Shown here: positions 57,541 through 64,000 of the stretch, in pieces
Position numbering within the stretch: position 1 is the stretch's first letter
Layout: the number at the start of each line of letters is the position of its first letter
Assembly: GCF_001306135.1 (NCBI RefSeq)
Contig: NZ_LGKP01000011.1
Span: forward strand, 124,001 to 188,000
Direction of reading: 5' to 3'
Length of the DNA: 64,000 nucleotides
From: Herpetosiphon geysericola
GTDB lineage: Bacteria > Chloroflexota > Chloroflexia > Chloroflexales > Herpetosiphonaceae
Translations under genes and position numbers: made by a program
Notes under the pieces: model-generated
Told to the model about the DNA's origin: nothing
The model's database searches: none
What the model saw: the letters and a program-made list of their open reading frames with translations, nothing else

Positions 57541-57550
57541 ATGGTACAAT
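57521..57550 (+). promoter_or_regulatory. Promoter of the ileS T-box transcript
   Basis: TTGACT (57521-57526) and TACAAT (57545-57550) with an 18-bp spacer. The -35 box and spacer lie inside the TTGACTTCTGACTTTTGATT repeat. Confidence 0.75.
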
Positions 57551-57551
57551 C

Positions 57552-57838
57552 GGGCCACAGGCGTTGACGGAGCCGAGTAGTTGGGCCAAATCCTGAACCA
57601 GCGAGCGTGCAACTGGTGTGAGGCACGTATCAGCAAGCCCAACCAAAATCTCTCCTGAGCCGAACGCTGAACCCATTGGCAGTAAGCGAACCGGGTATCC
57701 CCCGTTATCGGGATGACGTTGTGATGGCAACGGCTTAAAGTGGGTAGCTCGTGCAAACGACTATCAAGCAGGGTGGTACCGCGAGGTCTTTTCGATAACC
57801 TCGTCCCAGCAGTGTGGGGCGGGGCTTTGTGTTTTTTA
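57552..57838 (+). promoter_or_regulatory. T-box leader, isoleucine specifier
   Basis: A full T-box. In stem I, GTTGGGC (57580-57586) pairs with GCCCAAC (57637-57643). Below it GAGTAG (57575-57580) faces CAAAATC, whose ATC (57648-57650) is an isoleucine codon in the specifier position. The conserved T-box sequence AGCAGGGTGGTACCGCG spans 57767-57783. The antiterminator pairs CGAGGT with AACCTCG. The competing terminator is CCTCGTCCCA (57799-57808) with TGGGGCGGGG (57815-57824), then CTTTGTGTTTTTT. Uncharged tRNA-Ile should stabilise the antiterminator and switch on ileS. Confidence 0.93.
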
Positions 57839-57856
57839 GTCAACGAGGAGTCAACC

Positions 57857-60800
57857 ATGGCGTTTGCAGCAGTTGATCCCAAGGTGTCGTTTCCGACGCT
57901 CGAGGATGAGATCGCCGCTTGGTGGGAGGCCCATGGCATCGTCAAAAAGACGTTAGCCCATGGCGATGCTTCACGTCCGTTTGTCTTTTTTGAAGGGCCG
58001 CCAACTGCCAACGGTCGGCCTGGGATTCACCACGTTGAGGCTCGTTCGTCGAAAGATATTATGGTGCGCTTCAACCGCATGCTTGGCAAAAAGGTCATCG
58101 GCGCACGCGGTGGCTGGGATACCCACGGCCTGCCGGTTGAACTCGAAGTTGAAAAGAAACTGGGCTTCGCGGGCAAACCAGACATCGAAAAATATGGCAT
58201 CACTGAATTTAACGCTGCCTGCCGCCAATCAGTTTGGGATTATATCCAAGAATGGGAAAAGCTGACCCAGCGGATCGCCTTTTGGATCGATCTCGAAGAT
58301 CCTTACATCACCTACGATAACAAATATATCGAGTCGTTGTGGTGGATCTTTAAGCAATTGAATGAGCGCGAATTGCTGTATCGTGATTATAAAGTGACGA
58401 TGCACTGCCCACGCTGTGGCACGTCGCTCTCTGATCACGAAGTGGCCCAAGGCTACCAAGATAACACTGATGATCCATCGGTCTGGATTCGCTTTAAGCA
58501 CACGCCAAGCAACCATGCCTTGGATGCCCAAGTGGCCGATGCAGCCTTCTTGGCTTGGACGACCACGCCGTGGACCTTGCCAGCCAACGCTGGTTTAGCA
58601 GTCAACCCTGAGGCAACCTATGTGCTTGCTGAGCAAGAAGGCCAACGCTATATCTTGGCCGAAGCCTTGGTTGGCGCAGTGTTGGGCGAGGGTGCAACCA
58701 CCGTTGCGAGCTTTACTGGCGCCGATTTGCAAGGCTTGCGCTATACGCCGCTCTTCGCTGGCGTTGGTGATAATGGTGCAGCGATCGATTTGAGCAGCGC
58801 CTATCGCGTTGTTGCCGATGAATTCGTTTCGTTGGAAGACGGCACGGGGATTGTGCACATCGCGCCAGCCTATGGCGACTTGGAAATTGGCCGCAAGTAT
58901 GGCTTGCCAACCTTATTCTCGGTCGATTTGGCAGGCAAAGTGTTGAGCAGCTTTGAAAGCCTTGGTTTTGCAGGCTTGTTCTTCAAAGAGGCCGATCCCA
59001 AAATCACCCGTTATTTAAAAGAACAAGGCAGTTTGTTCAAATCAGGCCGCGTGCTGCACACCTATCCATTCTGTTGGCGCTGTAAAACGCCATTGCTGTT
59101 CTATGCTAAGCAATCATGGTACATCCGCACAACGGCCTTGAAGCAACAATTGATCGATAATAACAAAAAGATCAATTGGGTGCCTGAGCACATCCAAACA
59201 GGTCGTTTTGGCAATTGGCTCGAAAATAACATCGACTGGGCGATCAGCCGCGAGCGCTATTGGGGCACGCCGCTGCCAGTTTGGGCCTGCGATAACTGTC
59301 AGCATGTTGATGTCGTTGGCTCGTTGGCGGAGCTTGGCGAACGTTGGGGCCAAGATACGGCTGATCTTGATTTGCACCGCCCATTTGTTGATGCGCCAAC
59401 GTGGTCGTGTCATTCCTGTGAAACTGGCACAATGCAGCGCATTCCCGATGTGGCCGATTGCTGGTTTGATTCAGGCGCAATGCCCGTCGCACAATGGCAT
59501 TATCCATTTGAAAATCAAGAGCTGTTTGAAGTTGCCGGTCAAGCAGATTACATCTCGGAAGCAATCGACCAAACCCGTGGTTGGTTCTACACCTTGCACG
59601 CGGTTTCGACCTTGCTCTTCGATCGCCCAGCCTACAAGAATGTGATCTGTTTGGGTCACTTGTTGGATGGCAAAGGCGATAAGATGTCCAAATCCAAGGG
59701 CAACATCGTTTCGCCATGGGAAGTGGTCGAGAAGTATGGCGCTGATGCGGTGCGCTGGTATATGTTTGCCGCAGGCCAGCCCTACAACCCGCGCCGTTTC
59801 TCAGCCGATTTGGTCAGCGAATCGTTGCGCCAATTCTTGTTGACCTTGTGGAACACCTATAGCTTTTTCACAACCTATGCCAATGTCGATGGCTGGACAC
59901 CTGAGGTTGCCCAAGGCGATTTGGCGGCGATCGATCGCTGGGCCTTGGCGCGGCTCAATGGTTTGGTGCGCGATGTGCGCAACGATCTGACCAATTACGA
60001 CATGAACACGCCAGCCAAGCGGCTCGAACAGTTCGTTGATGAGCTTTCGAACTGGTATGTGCGGCGTAATCGCCGGCGCTTCTGGGGCAGCGAGATGAAT
60101 GGCGATAAGCAAGCTGCCTATTCAACCTTGTACACATGTTTGGTAACGATCAGCAAACTGATGGCTCCATTCACGCCATTCGTGGCCGAATCGTTGTATC
60201 AAAACTTGGTGCGCAGCTACGACCAAAACGCCGCCGAGAGTGTGCACATGGCCTTGTTCCCAGAAGCCGATTTGAGCTTGATCGATGATGAATTGATCCG
60301 CAAAACCGACTTGTTGCTCAAAGCCGTCAGTTTGGGGCGTGCTGCCCGCAAGAATGCTGGCCTACGGGTGCGCCAACCGCTGAGCGAGGTGCTGGTGCGC
60401 TTGCCTCGTGGTGAGCAACTTGACGAATTGAGCGCCGAACTCAGCGACGAACTCAACATCAAGTCGGTGCGCTGGCTGGGTGTTGGCGATGGCTTGGTCA
60501 GTTATCGCTTCAAACCCAATTTACGTTCAGTCGGCAAGAAGTTTGGCAAGCTCGTGCCAGCTTTGCGCGAGGTTTTAGCAGGTCTTAGCAGCGAGCAAGC
60601 AGCAGATGCAGCGCATAAAGTTGAAACTGGCGCCAGCTTCGAGGTCGAGGTCGAAGGCCAAACCCTCACCTTGGCTGCCGACGATGTGTTGATGGAAGCT
60701 TCATCGCCAGAAGGCTACGCTGTGGCTGAAGGCGAAGGCTTGTTGGTTGCTTTGGTCACAACTTTGACCGATGAATTGCTTCGTGAAGGGATCGCCCGCG

Positions 60801-61042
60801 AAATCGTGCGCAATCTCAACGATGCCCGTAAGGCCGCCGATCTGGCGATCACCGATAAGATCAACGCCACTTTAGGCAGCGAAGTGGATTTGGCCGCAGT
60901 TGTGGCTGAATATGCCGATTACATCAAGGCCGAAACCTTGTGCGAAAGCTTGAGCGTTGGCGATCCGAGCGCCAACCAACACACCAGCACAATGGAGTTG
61001 GAACAAGGCAAACTGAGCCTTGGTATCAGCAAAGTCGCCTAA
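57857..61042 (+). CDS. ileS: Isoleucyl-tRNA synthetase, type 2
   Basis: A 1061-residue class I synthetase that charges tRNA-Ile. The HIGH motif has the type-2 form GPPTANGRPGIHHVEAR (near residue 57), KMSKS is at 609-613, and the editing domain is present (TTPWTLPANAGLAVN). Type-2 IleRS proteins resemble the eukaryotic form and are often naturally mupirocin-resistant, which is known from other bacteria and inferred here. Start 57857 has GAGGAG 6 bp upstream; the open frame extends upstream through the T-box, but that part is leader RNA. Transcription is controlled by the T-box. Confidence 0.97.
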   Translation: MAFAAVDPKVSFPTLEDEIAAWWEAHGIVKKTLAHGDASRPFVFFEGPPTANGRPGIHHVEARSSKDIMVRFNRMLGKKVIGARGGWDTHGLPVELEVEKKLGFAGKPDIEKYGITEFNAACRQSVWDYIQEWEKLTQRIAFWIDLEDPYITYDNKYIESLWWIFKQLNERELLYRDYKVTMHCPRCGTSLSDHEVAQGYQDNTDDPSVWIRFKHTPSNHALDAQVADAAFLAWTTTPWTLPANAGLAVNPEATYVLAEQEGQRYILAEALVGAVLGEGATTVASFTGADLQGLRYTPLFAGVGDNGAAIDLSSAYRVVADEFVSLEDGTGIVHIAPAYGDLEIGRKYGLPTLFSVDLAGKVLSSFESLGFAGLFFKEADPKITRYLKEQGSLFKSGRVLHTYPFCWRCKTPLLFYAKQSWYIRTTALKQQLIDNNKKINWVPEHIQTGRFGNWLENNIDWAISRERYWGTPLPVWACDNCQHVDVVGSLAELGERWGQDTADLDLHRPFVDAPTWSCHSCETGTMQRIPDVADCWFDSGAMPVAQWHYPFENQELFEVAGQADYISEAIDQTRGWFYTLHAVSTLLFDRPAYKNVICLGHLLDGKGDKMSKSKGNIVSPWEVVEKYGADAVRWYMFAAGQPYNPRRFSADLVSESLRQFLLTLWNTYSFFTTYANVDGWTPEVAQGDLAAIDRWALARLNGLVRDVRNDLTNYDMNTPAKRLEQFVDELSNWYVRRNRRRFWGSEMNGDKQAAYSTLYTCLVTISKLMAPFTPFVAESLYQNLVRSYDQNAAESVHMALFPEADLSLIDDELIRKTDLLLKAVSLGRAARKNAGLRVRQPLSEVLVRLPRGEQLDELSAELSDELNIKSVRWLGVGDGLVSYRFKPNLRSVGKKFGKLVPALREVLAGLSSEQAADAAHKVETGASFEVEVEGQTLTLAADDVLMEASSPEGYAVAEGEGLLVALVTTLTDELLREGIAREIVRNLNDARKAADLAITDKINATLGSEVDLAAVVAEYADYIKAETLCESLSVGDPSANQHTSTMELEQGKLSLGISKVA

Positions 61043-61111
61043 TCGAAGTTCAATGCGGCGTATGCAGCAATAGCATGCGCCGCATTGAGCATTAATTATT
61101 TAAGGAAAATT

Positions 61112-61447
61112 ATGCTCTTGCACATTATTTCCCCCACAGAATGGCAACAGGCCGTGGCTGCTGGCGAATATCGCCCAGCCTCGTTGGCCGACGAAGGTTT
61201 TATCCATTGTTCAACGCTTGAGCAAGTGTTAACTCCAGCCAATTCGTTTTATCGCGGCCAAGCTGGATTACAATTGTTATGCATCGATCCTGCCTTGCTC
61301 CAAGCTAAATTGGTCTATGAAGATTGCTACGAAACTGGCATGCAATTTCCGCATATTTATGGCCCGCTCAACCTCGATGCTATCGTGAAAATCGTCGATT
61401 TTCCAGTCACGCCCGATGGCACGTTTGATCAGCCGCGGTTGGATTAA
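61112..61447 (+). CDS. DUF952 family protein
   Basis: A 111-residue cytosolic protein matching DUF952: LLHIISPTEWQQAVAAGEY, then FIHCSTLEQV, LLCIDPALLQAKLVYED and FPHIYGPLNLDAIV. The His and Cys in FIHCS are invariant in the family, whose biochemical role is not known. Start 61112 follows AAGGAAA; an upstream ATG 27 bp earlier is less likely. The stop TAA runs directly into ATCAGGGATCGTGGGTCAGG repeats. Confidence 0.9.
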   Translation: MLLHIISPTEWQQAVAAGEYRPASLADEGFIHCSTLEQVLTPANSFYRGQAGLQLLCIDPALLQAKLVYEDCYETGMQFPHIYGPLNLDAIVKIVDFPVTPDGTFDQPRLD

Positions 61448-61675
61448 TCAGGGATCGTGGGTCAGGTATCGGGGATCGCTGAAAAGCCGAGGATTAGGCT
61501 TCAACGCAAAGGCGCAGAGAAGCCATGGCTGATGGCTATTGGCTTTGGGCTATCGGAACATTGTTCGTGGAATTCGTGCAATCTGTGGCTAAAATGCCCT
61601 TCGTGGACTTCGCGTCCTTCGCGGTTCCCATGCTTCGTGGCCCTTCGTGTCCTTCGTGGATCAAATCCCGCTACA
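61448..61675. repeat. Mosaic of short repeats between the DUF952 and amylase genes
   Basis: ATCAGGGATCGTGGGTCAGG and ATCGGGGATCG (61447-61479), AACGCAAAGGCGCAGAGAAG (61503-61522), GATGGCTATTGGCTTTGGGC (61528-61549), ATTCGTGCAATCTGTGG (61570-61588), CTTCGTGGACTTCGCGTCC (61600-61618) and CTTCGTGTCCTTCGTGGATC (61642-61661). A TACAAT at 61672-61677 may be the -10 box of the amylase gene, without a clear -35. Confidence 0.88.
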
Positions 61676-61709
61676 ATAACCTAAGCACTCTGCTAGTGAA
61701 GGAATACCT

Positions 61710-63293
61710 ATGAAGAAGCTTTTGAGCGGCATGCTTTTAGCGGGAATCATCGTTGGCTGTGGTGGCCAAGCAACGCCGACCAGCGTTCCTGTGACGGCAA
61801 CTAGCCAAGCCTCGCCTACAACGCAAGCCCTGAATCCAACCGCAACGAGCGAATCTACTCCCAGTGTTGTTGCCAACCAAATCACGCCAACCCCATTGCC
61901 AAGCAAACCAACTGCGCCGATCTTTACTGCCGACGATGAGCGTTGGGCTGGCCGTTCAATTTATTTTATTATGACCGATCGCTTTGCCAATGGCGACCCA
62001 AGCAACGACAACGCCGATGGTTTTGCTGCTGATCGTAATGATCCACGGCGTTGGCATGGCGGCGATTTTCGCGGCATTATCCAACGCCTCGATTACATCA
62101 AAGGTATGGGCTTTGGCGGCATTTGGATCACGCCAGTCAGCAAGCAAAATTCGACCAATGCCTACCATGGCTACTGGCAGTACGACCCCTATCAAATCGA
62201 TCCCCATTTTGGCACGCTGGAAGAATTGCGTGAGCTGGTGAGCGAAGCTCACAAACGCGATCTGTTGGTGATGCTCGACGTGGTGCCAAATCATATGGGC
62301 GATTTCTTGCCAGGCTCAAACGCTGCGCCGCCGTTCGATGACCCAACGTGGTATCACAACAAGGGCAACATTCAAAATTATGGTAATCAACAAGAGGTTG
62401 AAGATGGCGATTTGCTGGGGCTTGATGATTTAGATCAGGATAATCCCACAACTCGAGCTGAATTGCTCAAATGGATTGCTTGGCTCAAAACCGAAACTGG
62501 GCTTGATGGTATGCGGGTTGATACGGCCAAACATCTGCCCAAAGATTTTCTGCGCGAGTTCGATCAAGCGGCGAACACTTTTTCATTGGCTGAAGTGTTT
62601 AGCAGCGATGCTGGCTATGTTGCGCCCTATACCCAATACAACGATGCAATTTTGGATTATCCATTGCACAGCGCCTTCAAAGAAAGTTTGGTTGGTGGGC
62701 GTACTCTGCTGGTGATTCAGCGGGTGCTCGAAAATGCCGACGCGAGCTATCGCAATGTGCATGTCAACGGCACATTTTTGGATAATCACGATAACGAACG
62801 CTTCTTATGCGTGGCAACAGGCGGCCCTGACGACCAAAAAACTACCCAATTACAACAGGCTTTGGCGGTGCTTTATAGTTTGCGCGGCATTCCAATCGTC
62901 TATTATGGCACTGAGCAAGAGCTGAGCGGCTGCAAAGATCCTTTCAATCGCGAAGATGCCTTTGAATTGGATTCAACCGCTGCGCCGTTGTATCAATGGA
63001 TTAGCCAGCTCAACCAGCTGCGCCAAGCCCACCCAGCCTTGCAACGAGGCAGCCTCGAAAGCCGTTCTACGGCTGATGATGGCTGGGCCTTCCAACGCAC
63101 TGCTGGCAACGATACCGTGGTAGTGTGTATTAACAACACCTGGAAACCGCTGGAAGTGGCGGTAACTGGCCTGACAGAGATTGCCGATGGCGAGGTCTTG
63201 ACCGATGCGCTTGGCGGCGGCCAAATGAGCGTCAAGGGTGGTGCAATGAATTGTGCCTTGCAACCAAAGCAAGTTATGATTTATACCCGTTAA
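61710..63293 (+). CDS. GH13 alpha-amylase-family lipoprotein
   Basis: A 527-residue predicted lipoprotein: signal with IVGC (Cys17), a Thr/Pro/Ser linker (20-70), then a TIM-barrel glycoside hydrolase. The conserved regions are DVVPNHMG, GMRVDTAKH (nucleophile Asp), SLAEVFSSD (acid/base Glu) and FLDNHDNER (transition-state Asp). It begins RSIYFIMTDRFANGDPSN, as surface maltogenic amylases do. It should cut alpha-glucans outside the cell. The final 90 residues form the usual all-beta C domain (NDTVVVCINNTWKPLEV). A terminator follows. Confidence 0.95.
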   Translation: MKKLLSGMLLAGIIVGCGGQATPTSVPVTATSQASPTTQALNPTATSESTPSVVANQITPTPLPSKPTAPIFTADDERWAGRSIYFIMTDRFANGDPSNDNADGFAADRNDPRRWHGGDFRGIIQRLDYIKGMGFGGIWITPVSKQNSTNAYHGYWQYDPYQIDPHFGTLEELRELVSEAHKRDLLVMLDVVPNHMGDFLPGSNAAPPFDDPTWYHNKGNIQNYGNQQEVEDGDLLGLDDLDQDNPTTRAELLKWIAWLKTETGLDGMRVDTAKHLPKDFLREFDQAANTFSLAEVFSSDAGYVAPYTQYNDAILDYPLHSAFKESLVGGRTLLVIQRVLENADASYRNVHVNGTFLDNHDNERFLCVATGGPDDQKTTQLQQALAVLYSLRGIPIVYYGTEQELSGCKDPFNREDAFELDSTAAPLYQWISQLNQLRQAHPALQRGSLESRSTADDGWAFQRTAGNDTVVVCINNTWKPLEVAVTGLTEIADGEVLTDALGGGQMSVKGGAMNCALQPKQVMIYTR

Positions 63294-63312
63294 ATTGAAA
63301 CCATAACGCCAA

Positions 63313-63340
63313 GAAGAGCCAAGCTAGCTTGGCTCTTTTG
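63313..63340. terminator. Terminator after the amylase gene
   Basis: AAGAGCCAAGCT (63314-63325) and AGCTTGGCTCTT (63326-63337) form a perfect palindrome, followed by TTG and preceded by AAG. It serves convergent genes. Confidence 0.85.
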
Positions 63341-63377
63341 ATCTAGAGAACACTATCGAAGTTTTCGCTCCTAATTC

Positions 63378-63914
63378 CTAGGATTCAAAATAGACAAAAT
63401 CGAAGAAGAAGCGTGAGCTAGTTGATAATGGATTGTGGGCTGCCATCGTGCGGAATTCATACTTGCCTGGGCCTGGCCCCCAGTAGAATTCAACCGTACA
63501 ATCTCGCTCAAGCGTTGGCGAATAGGCATCAATAATGCCCAATAATTGGCCTTCGTAGAACACGCTAACTTTGCCTGCATCAGGCCGCATTACATAGCCC
63601 ATTGCGAATTTATAGGGAGACGTAACAGCCGTATATGAAACCGTGTAGCCGCCGCCCATCGAGACATGCTGCGTGCCGTTATATGCATTAGCGAGTGGAT
63701 GCCCAGATTCGGCTTTCCAAACCCCAGTATACTTAACTGCTGGGTTGGTATCATCAATCATATAGTCGGTATTGCCAAGCCAAAGCGATGGCGAATCACA
63801 TTGAATATCCATCAATGGAACATCATTGGTTGCAGCTTTGGTGGTTGCTGGGGCAATCAAGCTTGGTGCGATGATGGTGGCTGCCAGCAGCAATGAAGTG
63901 AATATTTTACGCAT
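63378..63914 (-). CDS. Small secreted beta-rich protein
   Basis: A 178-residue protein. Start 63914 is chosen because AGGAAGG lies upstream and the frame then opens with a signal peptide (MRKIFTSLLLAATIIAPSL, cleavage near TKAA). The frame is open to 63989, but that part has no signal. The mature part is beta-rich with MIDDTNPAVKYTGVWKAE, a pattern seen in carbohydrate-binding-like jelly rolls, and Cys residues in IQCDS and ERDCTVEF that may pair. It may be a small lectin or matrix protein; no firm family. Confidence 0.75.
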   Translation of the reverse strand: MRKIFTSLLLAATIIAPSLIAPATTKAATNDVPLMDIQCDSPSLWLGNTDYMIDDTNPAVKYTGVWKAESGHPLANAYNGTQHVSMGGGYTVSYTAVTSPYKFAMGYVMRPDAGKVSVFYEGQLLGIIDAYSPTLERDCTVEFYWGPGPGKYEFRTMAAHNPLSTSSRFFFDFVYFES

Positions 63915-63960
63915 CAAAAAAGCCTTCCTACACACTACTAGGTTCTCTAGACAGATAGGT

Positions 63961-63989
63961 ACTTTAGGCGAGATTGCTGCATATTTCAA
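63961..63989 (-). promoter_or_regulatory. Promoter of the small secreted protein gene
   Basis: On the minus strand TTGAAA (63984-63989) and TAAAGT (63961-63966) are 17 bp apart, about 50 bp before the chosen start. Confidence 0.7.
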
Positions 63990-64000
63990 GCCCTAAATGA

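Noticed and set aside
57740-57856. Longer IleS starting in the T-box region
   Set aside because: The in-frame extension is the T-box and terminator RNA; a GAGGAG site and the family start support 57857.

Overview
The window looks like a chromosomal segment of a filamentous, gliding Chloroflexota bacterium, most like Herpetosiphon. This rests on inference: lipoproteins and a protease with Thr/Pro-rich 'TPT' linkers, a T-box leader in front of a type-2 isoleucyl-tRNA synthetase, a two-gene NRPS with its own phosphopantetheinyl transferase, and many intergenic blocks of short degenerate repeats. No rRNA, complete tRNA, CRISPR array or intact insertion sequence was seen.

Layout. 1-3.7 kb: the 3' part of a secreted subtilase, then a TetR-controlled ABC exporter operon with a textbook promoter and operator. 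3.7-11.1 kb (minus strand): a DUF3048 lipoprotein, a GT-C-like membrane protein, and a polysaccharide export operon (deacetylase, Wzz-Wzm fusion permease, Wzt ATPase). 11.1-20.9 kb (minus strand): a nonribosomal peptide locus of three translationally coupled genes (A-PCP loader, glycosyltransferase, C-A-PCP-TE-MFS megaprotein) followed by an Sfp-type PPTase. 21-24.6 kb (minus strand): an isochorismatase-like hydrolase and a GlcD/GlcF-type flavo-iron-sulfur dehydrogenase. 25-31.3 kb (plus strand): a housekeeping run (FmdB-like zinc ribbon, CysE, CysS, PrmA, RsmE, CtpA-like protease). 31.4-36.5 kb (minus strand): a copper amine oxidase that appears split over two genes, an M29 aminopeptidase and oligoendopeptidase F. 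36.7-44.4 kb (plus strand): two paralogous membrane proteins, an ABC exporter whose permease is internally duplicated and fused to a SpoIIM-like domain, then a CHAT caspase-like protease and a small protein with a hydrophobic segment. 44.5-64 kb: YbaN-like protein and RarA (overlapping tail to tail), a PQQ-type sugar dehydrogenase lipoprotein, a molybdopterin-domain lipoprotein plus STAS sensor pair, a PATAN/DUF4388 protein, a 1094-residue CPBP protease, DedA, AroQ, IleS under a T-box, a GH13 amylase lipoprotein and a small secreted protein.

How the genes work together. The NRPS locus can be read as a small assembly line. An aromatic amino acid is probably loaded by the first gene. A second acid, possibly not an ordinary alpha-amino acid, is added by the second. 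The product would be released by a thioesterase with a Cys nucleophile, glycosylated by the embedded glycosyltransferase and exported by the fused MFS domain. The adjacent Wzm/Wzt operon exports a polysaccharide independently.

The strongest unexplained signal is a set of at least nine families of short degenerate repeats (units of about 9-12 bp). They fill most of the gene-free gaps, often begin exactly at stop codons, supply some stop codons and supply the -35 box of the ileS promoter. A second unexplained signal lies between the CHAT gene and its partner: a 26-nt tRNA 3' end remnant bracketed by copies of the CHAT gene's own last bases.
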